A DNA stretch of 64,000 nucleotides. It comes from Devosia soli (GTDB taxonomy: Bacteria; Pseudomonadota; Alphaproteobacteria; Rhizobiales; Devosiaceae). The notes under the pieces are model-generated. The model saw only the letters and a list, made by a program, of their open reading frames with translations, searched no databases and was not told where the DNA came from. Below, one piece after another: positions 52,098-60,880 of the stretch. The stretch covers positions 124,001 to 188,000 of the forward strand of contig NZ_LAJG01000022.1 of NCBI RefSeq assembly GCF_000970455.1, in the 5' to 3' direction. The stretch's first letter is position 1, and every line of letters starts with the position of its first letter. The position numbers were made by a program, and so were the translations under genes.

Positions 52098-52802
52098 ATG
52101 CCTTTGATTGAACTGAAACATGTCGTCGGCGGCTATGGCGGCGCGCCGATCCTCAATGGCGTCAATATTGCCATCGAGAAGAGCGATATCGGCGTCATCG
52201 TCGGCCCCAATGGCGCGGGCAAATCGACAACGCTCAAGGCGATCTTTGGCCTTCTCAAGGTCACTGGCGGCACCATCGATTTCGGTGGCGAGAACATTGC
52301 CAATTCCCTCCCCGACAAGCTTGTGCCCAAGGGCCTCAGCTTCGTGCCGCAGGAAAAGAACGTCTTCACCTCCATGTCGGTGGAAGAAAATCTCGAAATG
52401 GGTGCCTTTACCCGGACCGATGATTTTTCCAGTACGATGGAATGGGTCTACGAGATGTTTCCCGTGCTGCGCGAGAAGCGCCGGCAGCCGGCGGGTGAGC
52501 TTTCGGGCGGGCAGCGTCAGATGGTGGCGATGGGCCGCGCGCTGATGAGCAAGCCCAGCCTTCTGATGCTCGACGAGCCCTCGGCCGGTCTTTCCCCACG
52601 CTATGTGATCGAGATTTTCGAGACCATTCAGCGCGTCAACAAGGAAGGCGTCGGCATTCTCATGGTTGAGCAGAATGCGCGGCAAGCGCTGGCATTCGCG
52701 TCCAAGGGCTTTGTCCTCGCCAGCGGTCAGAACCGCTTCACCGGCACCGGGGCGGAGCTGATCGCCGACCCGGAAGTCGCCAAGTCTTTCCTCGGGGGCT
52801 GA
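52098..52802 (+). CDS. livF: branched-chain amino acid ABC transporter ATP-binding protein LivF
   Basis: The 234-residue ATPase has Walker A GPNGAGKSTTLKA, the signature LSGGQRQMVAMGRALMSKPS and Walker B LLMLDEPSAGLSP, and it fits LivF by its short length and MVEQNARQALAFASKGFVLASG end. ATG at 52098 is chosen because the sequence begins MPLIELKHVVGGYGG; the frame continues back into livG without homology. The ribosome binding site lies in the arm of the palindromic element upstream. Confidence 0.93.
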   Translation: MPLIELKHVVGGYGGAPILNGVNIAIEKSDIGVIVGPNGAGKSTTLKAIFGLLKVTGGTIDFGGENIANSLPDKLVPKGLSFVPQEKNVFTSMSVEENLEMGAFTRTDDFSSTMEWVYEMFPVLREKRRQPAGELSGGQRQMVAMGRALMSKPSLLMLDEPSAGLSPRYVIEIFETIQRVNKEGVGILMVEQNARQALAFASKGFVLASGQNRFTGTGAELIADPEVAKSFLGG

Positions 52803-52805
52803 GCC

Positions 52806-53810
52806 GTGACCGAACTCGTTTTCTTCACCAATCAGGTGATCATCTCCGGTCTGGTTCTGGGCTGCATCTATGCGCTCGGGGCCATCGGCATCACGCTGAT
52901 CTTCGGCATTTTGCGCTTTGCGCACTTTGCCCATTCCGAGCTGATGACCGGCGGCGCTTTTGTCGCTTTTCTCCTTGCCTCTGCCTTTGCGGCCTGGGGT
53001 ATTGTGACGCCGATCCCGACCGGTTTCGTGGTCCTGCCCATCGCCATGGTTCTCGCCGCCATCCTGGCACTCGGCATCGACAAGGGTTTTTATGCTCCGC
53101 TCAGGAAGCGTGGCGCCAAGCCGGTGACGCTCTTGATCGCCTCGATCGGCGTGACGCTGATGATCCAGGGTCTTATTCGCCTGTTCTTCGGCGCCGGCTC
53201 GTATTCCTTTTTTGAAAATGAACCCAAGGAAGTCTTTCGCTTTGACCTTGCGAGCATCGGTTCGACCCGGCCGCTGGTGATCACCGAGCCGCAGATTCTG
53301 ATGATCCTCGTCACCTTCGTGTCGGTGCTGGCGCTGCACTTCTTCCTGACGCGTTCGCGTCTCGGCAAGGCCATGCGCGCCATGGCGGACAATGCCGATC
53401 TCGCGCAGGTTTCGGGCATTAATACCGCGCTCGTCGTCCGCGTCACCTGGATCATCGCCGGGGCGCTCGGCTGCATGGCCGGCACGATGCTGGCGCTCGA
53501 CGTGACGCTGAAGCCGGACTTGGCCTTCAACATCATCCTGCCGATCTTTGCCGCCGCTATCGTTGGTGGTCTTGGCCAGGCCTATGGCGCCATTGCTGGC
53601 GGTCTGCTCATCGGTTTTGCCGAAACGCTGGCCGTGTTCAACTGGACCATGGTGCTGCGGCCGCTCAATGCGATCCTGCCGGACTGGATGCAGCTGCCGC
53701 CGACCCTAGCGCTGGTGCCGACCGAATATAAGCTCACCGTGGCCTTCGTGATCCTCGTCGTCACGCTTCTCGTCCGGCCCACCGGTATCTTCAAGGGAGC
53801 CTCCTCATGA
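52806..53810 (+). CDS. livH: branched-chain amino acid ABC transporter permease LivH
   Basis: The 334-residue permease has about eight helices and the LivH marks GLVLGCIYALGAIGITLIFGILRFAHFAHSELM and GLGQAYGAIAGGLLIGFAETL. It starts with GTG three bases after livF and overlaps livM by ATGA. It forms the membrane channel with LivM. Confidence 0.93.
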   Translation: MTELVFFTNQVIISGLVLGCIYALGAIGITLIFGILRFAHFAHSELMTGGAFVAFLLASAFAAWGIVTPIPTGFVVLPIAMVLAAILALGIDKGFYAPLRKRGAKPVTLLIASIGVTLMIQGLIRLFFGAGSYSFFENEPKEVFRFDLASIGSTRPLVITEPQILMILVTFVSVLALHFFLTRSRLGKAMRAMADNADLAQVSGINTALVVRVTWIIAGALGCMAGTMLALDVTLKPDLAFNIILPIFAAAIVGGLGQAYGAIAGGLLIGFAETLAVFNWTMVLRPLNAILPDWMQLPPTLALVPTEYKLTVAFVILVVTLLVRPTGIFKGASS

Positions 53811-55096
53811 TCCAGCGTTCCCTGACGCTTTTCGGCGGCCTGTTCGTCCTGATCCTTCTGGTCGGCTGGGTGATGGGTCTGCCCTTTACCTCCTCACGCC
53901 TCGTCGAGGCGGCAGCCTATGCGTTGATTGCGCTTGGGCTCAATATCCAGTGGGGCTATGGCGGGCTCTTCAACTTCGGCATCATGGGCTTTCTCATGGT
54001 GGGCGGGGCGGCCGTCACCTTCATCTCCTTCCCGGTCAATCCGGCCTTCTGGGCCGGTGAAGGTCCGGCCATGCTCGGCAAGGCGCTGCTGGCCTTTGCG
54101 GTCGGGGCATTGATCGTGTTGGCGGCCCGGAAATCGGATCGCATTGGTATCAGCGGCAAGTGGAAGACCGCGCTGACCGTTATAGCCTGGTTCGTCGGCT
54201 ATTGCCTTTATCGCAGCCAGATCGATCCGGCCGCGGCCTATATCGAATCGGCCGCGGGCGGCGGCTGGGTCGGTGGGCTTGGCGGCCATCCGGTTCTCGG
54301 CTGGATCTTTGGCGGCATTCTTGCTGCGGGCATCGCCTATATTGTCGGGAAAATCTGTCTTGGTCTTCGCACCGATTATCTCGCCATCGCCACGATCGGT
54401 ATTTCGGAAATCATCCGGGCGCTGATCAAGAATATGGACTGGCTGACCCGCGGCACCCTGACCGTTTCGCCGATCCCGTGGCCCACCCCGCTGCCGCAGG
54501 CTTTCCAGGCCGATGGCATGGATGGCTATAGCGCGCTGCTCTCGGCCCGAGCCGGCTATCTGCTGCTCGCAATCATCGTTCTTGCGCTCGTCATGTGGCT
54601 GATTTCTCGCGCTTATGCCGGTCCATGGGGCCGGATGATGCGCGCCATCCGCGACAATCATATCGCGGCAACCTCCATGGGCAAGAACGTCACTGCGCGA
54701 CAGCTCGAAATCTTTGTTTTCGGCTCGGTATTGATGGGCATTGGCGGCGCCATGCTGGTCAGCTTCGTGCAGATCTTTGATCCATCAAGTTATCAGCCGA
54801 TCAACCACACCTTCCTTATCTGGGTCATGGTGATTGTTGGCGGCGCGGGCAATAATTGGGGGGCGCTGTTCGGCGCAATTCTTCTCTGGTTGATCTGGGT
54901 GATTTCCGAACCGCTCTCAAAGGCCGTGTTCGATTTCGTCAGCAGCTGGTCGACCCAGTTCGGCTGGGGCGCCATCCCGGAGATCGAAGCACGGTCAGCA
55001 CAGATGCGCGTCTTTGTTCTTGGCTTGGTGATCACCATTGCTCTGCGCTTTGCCCCGCGCGGCCTGATACCCGAAGTGGTCAAACGCGAAGGCTGA
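53807..55096 (+). CDS. livM: branched-chain amino acid ABC transporter permease LivM
   Basis: The 429-residue permease has about nine or ten helices with ALIALGLNIQWGYGGLFNFGIMGFLMVGG near 43-71, LRTDYLAIATIGISEIIRALIKN near 188-210 and MIVGGAGNNWGALFGAILLW near the end, all typical of LivM. It is longer than the E. coli protein's core by an extra hydrophilic loop near 100-160. It closes the liv operon; livJ lies on the other strand beyond a toxin-antitoxin pair. Confidence 0.92.
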   Translation: MIQRSLTLFGGLFVLILLVGWVMGLPFTSSRLVEAAAYALIALGLNIQWGYGGLFNFGIMGFLMVGGAAVTFISFPVNPAFWAGEGPAMLGKALLAFAVGALIVLAARKSDRIGISGKWKTALTVIAWFVGYCLYRSQIDPAAAYIESAAGGGWVGGLGGHPVLGWIFGGILAAGIAYIVGKICLGLRTDYLAIATIGISEIIRALIKNMDWLTRGTLTVSPIPWPTPLPQAFQADGMDGYSALLSARAGYLLLAIIVLALVMWLISRAYAGPWGRMMRAIRDNHIAATSMGKNVTARQLEIFVFGSVLMGIGGAMLVSFVQIFDPSSYQPINHTFLIWVMVIVGGAGNNWGALFGAILLWLIWVISEPLSKAVFDFVSSWSTQFGWGAIPEIEARSAQMRVFVLGLVITIALRFAPRGLIPEVVKREG

Positions 55097-55097
55097 T

Positions 55098-55111
55098 GTC
55101 CAAATTTGGAC
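55098..55111. promoter_or_regulatory. candidate Xre-RES operator
   Basis: GTCCAAATTTGGAC is a perfect 14-base palindrome, two bases after the livM stop and 54 bases before the antitoxin start. Its TTGGACTA end recurs as CTGGACTA about 30 bases later (near 55136-55143). Autorepression at such sites is usual for Xre antitoxins. Confidence 0.5.
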
Positions 55112-55164
55112 TATTGGCTTGAAGAATGCGGTCTTCTGGACTAGGTTGGTGTCAGGAGATCGAG

Positions 55165-55698
55165 ATGCGTGGATCAGGACTAGCAGAAAGCCATCGGCCC
55201 TTCGTCGGTCAGGATGTGCCACTCTTGGTAGCGGAGCGCTTTGCCCCAGCCAATCGGAAGCGGCTGAGCGGCCCGGCGCTGCGCACCTTTCTCAATATTG
55301 CTGAGGATTGGGGTTTGAGCGAAGAGCAGCGGCGGCTGGTGCTCGGCTACCCCTCACGCTCGACCTATCATAATTGGATGCGGTTGGCGCGTGAGGGCGG
55401 GTCGGTGACGCTTGATGTCGATACGCTGATGCGGCTGTCGGCGCTTCTTGGTGTCCATCAGGCGCTGGGCGTGCTGTTCGCCACAAAGACGGCTGGCCTC
55501 GACTGGCTCAAGGGGCCGCATCTTGCACCAGTCTTTGGCGGGCAGACGCCGCTGGCGCTTATCACCAATGGCAGCATGGACGGGATCATGCAGGTGCGGC
55601 GGTTCCTCGATGCGGCGCGGGGCGGGCTCTATATGCCCCCCAATGGCATCGACGCCGTCTTCAACCCGACAACGGACGCCGATATTGTTTGGCGCTGA
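55165..55698 (+). CDS. Xre/MbcA/ParS family antitoxin
   Basis: The 177-residue protein has a helix-turn-helix part (WGLSEEQRRLVLGYPSRSTYHNWMRLAR) and a C-terminal toxin-binding domain around KGPHLAPVFGGQTPLALITNGSMDGIMQVRRFLDAARGG. This is the Xre/MbcA/ParS antitoxin layout. It would neutralise the RES toxin encoded next and repress its own promoter. ATG at 55165 is preceded by AGGAG; a longer frame starts at 55126. The toxin gene begins two bases after its stop. Confidence 0.88.
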   Translation: MRGSGLAESHRPFVGQDVPLLVAERFAPANRKRLSGPALRTFLNIAEDWGLSEEQRRLVLGYPSRSTYHNWMRLAREGGSVTLDVDTLMRLSALLGVHQALGVLFATKTAGLDWLKGPHLAPVFGGQTPLALITNGSMDGIMQVRRFLDAARGGLYMPPNGIDAVFNPTTDADIVWR

Positions 55699-55700
55699 CG

Positions 55701-56381
55701 ATGGATGTTTCCACGCCAGAGGTCAGCTATCGGCTTATCCCCTCGCAATTTCCGCCGATCGGGCTTTTTGAAACTGTTGCATCGGCCGAGGATCTTGAGG
55801 CGGTATTGGAACTGGCCGGTTGGACCAATGACCGGCAGGTGACGGAGCGAATTGCACGTCTGCCGAAATCGGATTGGGTTTTCGGCCGGCCCAATGCATC
55901 CATCGTCATGGCGGCCTTTCTCCATGCGCCGCCCATGGGCGCGCGGTTTTCGGGGCCCGATTTGGGCGCCTGGTATGCTGCGGCGCGGGTCGAGACCGGC
56001 ATTGCCGAAGTGGGCCATCATTTGCGGCGCGAGGCTTTTGCGCGCGGCAAGGCTGAAGGTCAGCGGACCTTTAGGGTCTACAGAGCGCGCATCGAGGGCA
56101 CGTATCGGGAGACGAGCGCAGGCGAACGGCCCGAATTGTTCACCGAGGACTATGGACCAAGCCAGGCCTTTGGCGAGGGTCTGCGGGCTGCGGGCGAGGA
56201 TGGCGTGGTCTATCCAAGCCTTCGGCACGGCGGCGGGATTTGTATTTGCGCATATCGACCACGCAAGATTTTAGATGTCATGCAGGCTGAGCATTTTTCG
56301 ATCACCGTGCGGACCGACATGCGGCAGGTCGTCGTGGAGCGGCTTCCGGCGGGCTGGGACAAGGGACCGTCGATTGACTGA
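55701..56381 (+). CDS. RES domain toxin
   Basis: The 226-residue protein has the RES signature residues: Arg11 in YRLIPSQF, the Glu in ETGIAEVGHHLRRE and the Ser in YPSLRHGGGICICAYRP. RES toxins lower cellular NAD+ and so halt growth until antitoxin is restored. The start at 55701 has only a weak ribosome binding site, so translation is probably coupled to the antitoxin gene. The protein is of full family length with all three residues, so it is likely active. The pair sits between livM and livJ and may have been inserted there. Confidence 0.88.
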   Translation: MDVSTPEVSYRLIPSQFPPIGLFETVASAEDLEAVLELAGWTNDRQVTERIARLPKSDWVFGRPNASIVMAAFLHAPPMGARFSGPDLGAWYAAARVETGIAEVGHHLRREAFARGKAEGQRTFRVYRARIEGTYRETSAGERPELFTEDYGPSQAFGEGLRAAGEDGVVYPSLRHGGGICICAYRPRKILDVMQAEHFSITVRTDMRQVVVERLPAGWDKGPSID

Positions 56382-56399
56382 TGTGCCCCCTCGGCGCAT

Positions 56400-56474
56400 C
56401 GTCCCTACCCGTCTTGTCCGGGTAGTCCACGCAGCGATAAAATGGATTGCCCGGACAGGCCGGGCAAGGACGAC
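56400..56474. repeat. interspersed palindromic repeat, copy 2
   Basis: TCTTGTCCGGGTAGTCCACG and, about 20 bases later, ATTGCCCGGACAGGCCGGGCAA reproduce both halves of the copy at 20331-20410 with scattered changes, and the halves pair (CTTGTCCGGG with CCCGGACAGG). It lies in the gap after the RES gene. Confidence 0.7.
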
Positions 56475-56549
56475 AGAACAGGCTTGGTATCTCGGTCAGA
56501 CATAGAGATGCTGCAATCGGCGTTTCGGGTTTTGTGCTACCAAACAAAA

Positions 56550-56573
56550 AAGCCCGGGATCGCTCCCGGGCTT
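56550..56573 (-). terminator. intrinsic terminator of livJ
   Basis: AAGCCCGGGA at 56550-56559 and TCCCGGGCTT at 56564-56573 form a ten-pair stem. Read on the minus strand it is followed by TTTTTTG, and it lies 22 bases after the livJ stop. Confidence 0.9.
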
Positions 56574-56594
56574 CCGTTTTTCAGCGGGCCCCGC

Positions 56595-57791
56595 TTACTG
56601 GATCTGGCCCTTCTCGACGAATGCGCCGCCTTCAACGGCGAGTTCGACGATGATGCCGTCGACGTCACCGGCTTCGTCGAAGTCGAGGGCGCCACCGGCA
56701 CCTTCATAGTCGATGTCGGTACCGGCCTTGATCAGCTCGACAGCCTTCTTCCATTCGCCGGGCAGGATCTTTTCGCCAGGAGCCGAAGCGACGTCGCGCA
56801 GCGCATCCGACAGGCCTTCGCGCTCAGCCGAACCGTTCTTCTCGATGGCGAGCGCCAGAAGGAAGGCTGCGTCATAGGCCTGCGGAGCGTAGGTGGCGTT
56901 GGCGGTAAAGCCATCGGCAGTGAAGGCGTTGTAGATGTCGACGGCTTCACCGGTCGGGGCACCGGCGCGGGTTGCAATCAGGCCTTCGACGGCGGACGGA
57001 TCGATACCGGCGAGCAGGTCATCGCCGACCATGCCGTCGCCACCGACGAAAGTCGTGAAATTGCCCGATTCAACGGCTTGGCGCAGGATCGTGTTGCCCG
57101 ACGCGTTTGCGTAGGCGAGAATCACCAAGTTTTGCGACGCAACGAGGTTGCCGAGTTCGGCGCGATAGTCTGCCTTGCCCTCTTCGTGTGCGAGGTTTGC
57201 AGCAACGGTGCCACCGCCAGCAGTGTATGCGGCCGACAGTGCGTCGGCAAAGCCCTTGCCGTAGTCGTTGTTCACGTAGGTGATGGCGATGTCCTTGATG
57301 CCCTTGGCGAGCAGCAGGTCCGCCATCTTGACGCCCTGGAGCGCGTCGGACGGGGTGGTGCGATAGACGAGGTCGTTGTCTTCGAGCGTCGTCAGGGCCG
57401 GAGCGGACGAGGCTGGCGAGATGAAGACGACATTGCCCGAAAGACCCGAGCCGTTGAACGCGCCGATGGTTTCGCCGGTGCAGAGTGCGCCGACGATGCC
57501 GGTCACATTGTCGGTGTTGATCAGCTTGTCAGCCGCGGCAGCGGCAGCAGTCGCGTCGCAAGCGCCGTCCGCCGAAATGAGCTTGAGTTCGCCTCCCAAA
57601 ATGCCGCCCTGTTCGTTGATCTGGTTCACGACCAACTGTGCGCCGGCAAAGATCGGCGGGGTCAGCGATTCGATCGGACCGGTAAAGCCACCGATGAAAC
57701 CGATGGTGGCGCCGGTGTCCTGGGCCAGTGCCGGAGCGGCAATGGCCAGGGTCGTGGCGGCGACCGCCAGGGTCAAGGTTTTCTTGAACAT
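56595..57791 (-). CDS. livJ: branched-chain amino acid ABC transporter substrate-binding protein LivJ-type
   Basis: The 398-residue protein has a signal peptide (MFKKTLTLAVAATTLAIAAPALAQ) and a Peripla_BP_6 type binding fold: TIGFIGGFTGPIESLTPPIFAGAQLVVNQINEQGGILGG and TYVNNDYGKGFADAL. It captures branched-chain amino acids or related ligands for LivGFHM. It has its own promoter region and terminator, on the strand opposite the liv operon. AGAGGGACG precedes the ATG. Assignment to the nearby transporter is inferred from proximity. Confidence 0.92.
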   Translation of the reverse strand: MFKKTLTLAVAATTLAIAAPALAQDTGATIGFIGGFTGPIESLTPPIFAGAQLVVNQINEQGGILGGELKLISADGACDATAAAAAADKLINTDNVTGIVGALCTGETIGAFNGSGLSGNVVFISPASSAPALTTLEDNDLVYRTTPSDALQGVKMADLLLAKGIKDIAITYVNNDYGKGFADALSAAYTAGGGTVAANLAHEEGKADYRAELGNLVASQNLVILAYANASGNTILRQAVESGNFTTFVGGDGMVGDDLLAGIDPSAVEGLIATRAGAPTGEAVDIYNAFTADGFTANATYAPQAYDAAFLLALAIEKNGSAEREGLSDALRDVASAPGEKILPGEWKKAVELIKAGTDIDYEGAGGALDFDEAGDVDGIIVELAVEGGAFVEKGQIQ

Positions 57792-57958
57792 GAACGTCCC
57801 TCTGTTTGCATTGCGCGCCGGGTGGCCTTACACGGCCTCCTTCTTGCGGCGGCGCAACGGATGTCGGGGGCGCCCACGCGCCCCGCTGGCAGGGACTGTT
57901 GCACATTTTCGTGGGGCGAGTCACCGGGGGTCTTGGGCAAAATGGTGAACGCTCGCGG

Positions 57959-57988
57959 TTGCTTAAGCAAAGTGGATTGCGCATAGAC
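57959..57988 (+). promoter_or_regulatory. palindrome and candidate promoter of the betaine-type binding protein gene
   Basis: TTGCTTAAGCAA at 57959-57970 is a perfect 12-base palindrome. Its first six bases can serve as a -35 box, with TAGACT at 57983-57988 as the -10 box after 18 bases. A regulator bound to the palindrome would block the promoter. Confidence 0.4.
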
Positions 57989-58013
57989 TTGCAGCGTTGG
58001 AATGAGGATCCGC

Positions 58014-59054
58014 ATGCGGCATTTGCACTCTTTCATTGGCGGCCTTTTGCTGGCGTTGACAGCCGGCCCGGCGCTGGCGCAGATCACCGTTCTCGATAGC
58101 GCGCAGGACCAGACGCAGGATGAGACGGAACCGGCTGAAGCCGGGCCGGCCACGCCGCCGCCGGTCTGCGGCACCCAGCCGATGACTATTGCGCGCATGA
58201 CCTGGCCGTCCGCAGCGCTTCTTGCCGAAATCCATGCCCGCATTCTCAACACGACTTTCGGCTGCGAGGCGCGGGTCATTCCCGGCGATCTTGCGGCCAC
58301 CACATCGTCAATGGGATCGACCGGCCAGCCAGCCGTGGCGCCCGAGATGTGGGTGACCCGGATCGCCGATGTCTGGAACGGCGCCATCGAGGCGCAAATG
58401 CTGCGTAGCGGGGCGCCGACCTTCGCCGAGACGACGGTCGAAGGGTGGTTCATCCCCGCCTATATGGCTAGCAGCTTTCCCGAAACGCCTGCTGCGGCGG
58501 GCCTGCAGCCGCTTCTTTCGACAAAGACCAGCGAAACGCCGGTGCGCTTCATTTCCTGTCCGGCCGACTGGGCCTGTTCGGTGATCAATCGCAACCTGAT
58601 CGCCGCCTATGAACTCGATGATCTCGTCGAAGTGGTGGTGCCGGCTAATCGCTTCGAAATGGATGCGCTGATTGCCGAGGCAGTCAGCCGGCAGGAGAAC
58701 TTCGTTTTCTATTACTGGCAGCCCAACGCCATCCTGGCGCAGCTCGATTTTCGCGCGCTCGACATGGGTGCCTACAATGAGGAGGCGATGAAGTGCCTGG
58801 CGCTGGCTTCCTGCACCACGCCGCAGCCTTCCTCTTTCCCTGCCGAAATGGTCGTTGTTGCGGTTGCCGAGTGGGTATTTACGGAGGCACCCACCATCGC
58901 CTCCTACTTCCAGCGCTCGTCCATTGCCTTGAGCGAAATGAACACGCTTCTTGCCCAAGCGAGCGAGCCGGGCGCGACTGTTGAAGCGGTTGCCGAGCGG
59001 TTCGTGTCCGAACGGCGCGATCTATGGGGTGCTTGGGTCGGGACAACCCCCTAG
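58014..59054 (+). CDS. glycine betaine-type substrate-binding protein (OpuAC-like), orphan
   Basis: The 346-residue protein has a signal peptide (MRHLHSFIGGLLLALTAGPALAQ), a short acidic linker, then an OpuAC-like fold with MTIARMTWPSAALLAEIHARIL, EMWVTRIADVW, VEGWFIPAYM and FVFYYWQPNAILAQ. The tryptophans form the quaternary-amine cage in the ProX/OpuAC family. ATG at 58014 has GAGGA upstream and gives a clean signal peptide; ATG at 58002 is in frame. No permease or ATPase gene is adjacent, so it works with a transporter elsewhere or has another role. Four cysteines are present. Confidence 0.8.
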   Translation: MRHLHSFIGGLLLALTAGPALAQITVLDSAQDQTQDETEPAEAGPATPPPVCGTQPMTIARMTWPSAALLAEIHARILNTTFGCEARVIPGDLAATTSSMGSTGQPAVAPEMWVTRIADVWNGAIEAQMLRSGAPTFAETTVEGWFIPAYMASSFPETPAAAGLQPLLSTKTSETPVRFISCPADWACSVINRNLIAAYELDDLVEVVVPANRFEMDALIAEAVSRQENFVFYYWQPNAILAQLDFRALDMGAYNEEAMKCLALASCTTPQPSSFPAEMVVVAVAEWVFTEAPTIASYFQRSSIALSEMNTLLAQASEPGATVEAVAERFVSERRDLWGAWVGTTP

Positions 59055-59174
59055 TATTTTACTAGTCTTTGACCATTCAAAGCGGCGCTGCAGTTTTGTC
59101 ACGGAACCGTCATTCAACGACGGGTGGTTTCGCGTAGTGTGAAGCCAGGTCTGATATATGCCTGTGATCTTGTT

Positions 59175-60776
59175 ATGAATTTTGTGATCAAAACGCGCGG
59201 TGTTTTCCGTTCAGCGCGCGGATCTTCCCGACCAAACCGGGCCCTGCTGCGCAAGGCGACCGAACAGGATATCCGTCAGGTCGACCAGTTTATGTCGATC
59301 CTCTCCGACTATCGAACCGTTGCCATCCTTGTCGGCCTGATGCTGATTGGGGCGGCCGGGACGGCGCTGATTTCGGCTGGGTCGCGTACTGGTGCCGTCG
59401 ATCCATTGCTTATCTTCTTCGCCTTTGGGCTCGTGTTGGCCGGGCTCGGGACACTGGTGATCGGCCATCGCATGATCCGCCTCAGCCTCCGCCATGCCGG
59501 ACGTGAAACGCGCGCGGTTCTGGCGTCTGTCCATCGCGACGCGTTGACCGGCGTATTCACGCGCTCCTATTTCATGGAAGCGCTGCGCAAGGACGTGCAT
59601 CACGGCTCGGACAAGTCACTGGGCTATATGCTACTCGACATGGACAATCTCAAAGTCCTCAACGACGGCAGCGGCCATAGCGCCGGGGATGCCGCATTGG
59701 CGCATCTGGCCAAGACCATTGCCCAAGTGATGCCCGGCGCGCTGGTCGGCCGGCTTGACGGCGACGAATTCGGCATCGCTATTGCCGATTGCGACAACCG
59801 CGGCGCGTTACGTCGCCTAGCCGAAGAACTGCTGTGTCGGCTCGACGAGCCCGTCAAAATCGCGGGCCGTCCGACGCGACTTTCAGCCACCATCGGACTT
59901 GCCCTCGCGCCGATCGATGCATCTGACGTCGATGATCTCATCGCCAAGGCGGATCTCGCGCTCTACAAGGGCAAGAAGGCCGGTCGCCGGCAGGTCATCG
60001 CCTTTGATCCCGATATGCTAGGCGACGAGCGCCATCGCCGCTTCGTCGAGCGCGAACTACGGGCGGCGCTGCTGATGGACGAGCTGGAACTGCACTATCA
60101 GCCCGTTTTCGGCACGGATATGCGGGTGCGCTCGCATGAAGCACTGCTGCGCTGGCGGCATCCGGTGCGCGGCATGATTCCGCCGATCCAGTTCATCGGC
60201 ATTGCCGAAGAAAGCGACCTAATCGACAAGCTCGGCGAATGGGTGGTGCGACGCGCTTGTGCCGATCTTGCCGTGCTGGGCACGCCGGTTGCCGTCAATG
60301 TATCGCCCGCCCAGTTACGCCGCTCGGACTTTGCCCGCCAGCTGGGCGCGATGGTTGCGGAAGCCGGGATCGATCCGACACGGCTGATCGTCGAGATTAC
60401 CGAGAATGTGCCGATGATCGCAGGCGCGGTCGAACAGGCCAACCTCGACGCCATTCGTACGCTCGGGCTCAAGGTGGCCATCGACGATTTTGGGGCGGGG
60501 CACGCCAGCCTTCAATATCTGCGTGGTTTCGCCTTCGACATCATCAAGATCGACCGATCCTACGTCGCCAATCTCGGCGACAACCGGATCGACGCGATGA
60601 TCGTCGGGGCGATCTGCGACATCGCTCGGTCGCTGCAGGTCGATGTCATCGCTGAGGGCGTCGAGACCGAGCAGCAGCTCGAAAAGCTGCGCCTCGCCGG
60701 ATGTTCTGCTTTCCAAGGCTATTTCCTTGGGCGGCCGCAGGCTTTGTCGCGCCTCGATATTGCCTCTGCCGCTTGA
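59175..60776 (+). CDS. diguanylate cyclase/phosphodiesterase (GGDEF-EAL) membrane protein
   Basis: About 533 residues, with two membrane helices near 43-110 (VAILVGLMLIGAAGTALI and PLLIFFAFGLVLAGLGTLVIG), a GGDEF domain with metal-site residues in LLDMDNLKVLND and a signature RLDGDEFG (first glycine replaced by aspartate), and an EAL domain. In the EAL domain EALLRW (about 322), NVSPAQL, EITEN, IDDFGAG, KIDRSYV and EGVE are intact, so c-di-GMP hydrolysis is likely. Cyclase activity is in doubt because of the D substitution. The start is uncertain; GTG at 59124 is in frame upstream of the ATG used. Confidence 0.9.
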   Translation: MNFVIKTRGVFRSARGSSRPNRALLRKATEQDIRQVDQFMSILSDYRTVAILVGLMLIGAAGTALISAGSRTGAVDPLLIFFAFGLVLAGLGTLVIGHRMIRLSLRHAGRETRAVLASVHRDALTGVFTRSYFMEALRKDVHHGSDKSLGYMLLDMDNLKVLNDGSGHSAGDAALAHLAKTIAQVMPGALVGRLDGDEFGIAIADCDNRGALRRLAEELLCRLDEPVKIAGRPTRLSATIGLALAPIDASDVDDLIAKADLALYKGKKAGRRQVIAFDPDMLGDERHRRFVERELRAALLMDELELHYQPVFGTDMRVRSHEALLRWRHPVRGMIPPIQFIGIAEESDLIDKLGEWVVRRACADLAVLGTPVAVNVSPAQLRRSDFARQLGAMVAEAGIDPTRLIVEITENVPMIAGAVEQANLDAIRTLGLKVAIDDFGAGHASLQYLRGFAFDIIKIDRSYVANLGDNRIDAMIVGAICDIARSLQVDVIAEGVETEQQLEKLRLAGCSAFQGYFLGRPQALSRLDIASAA

Positions 60777-60880
60777 TCCATCCAGTGCATCCCTCTCCGA
60801 CCTACGCAGCAGTTGCATGGCTTGCGTCGCGGTGGATATAAGGAAGGCGGGAAGCCAATGGGCGAAATGGGAGTAGCGAC

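Noticed and set aside
56442..57986. A 514-codon plus-strand frame
   Set aside because: It covers livJ on the other strand, which has a signal peptide, a binding-protein fold and a terminator. The plus frame has no ribosome binding site or family.
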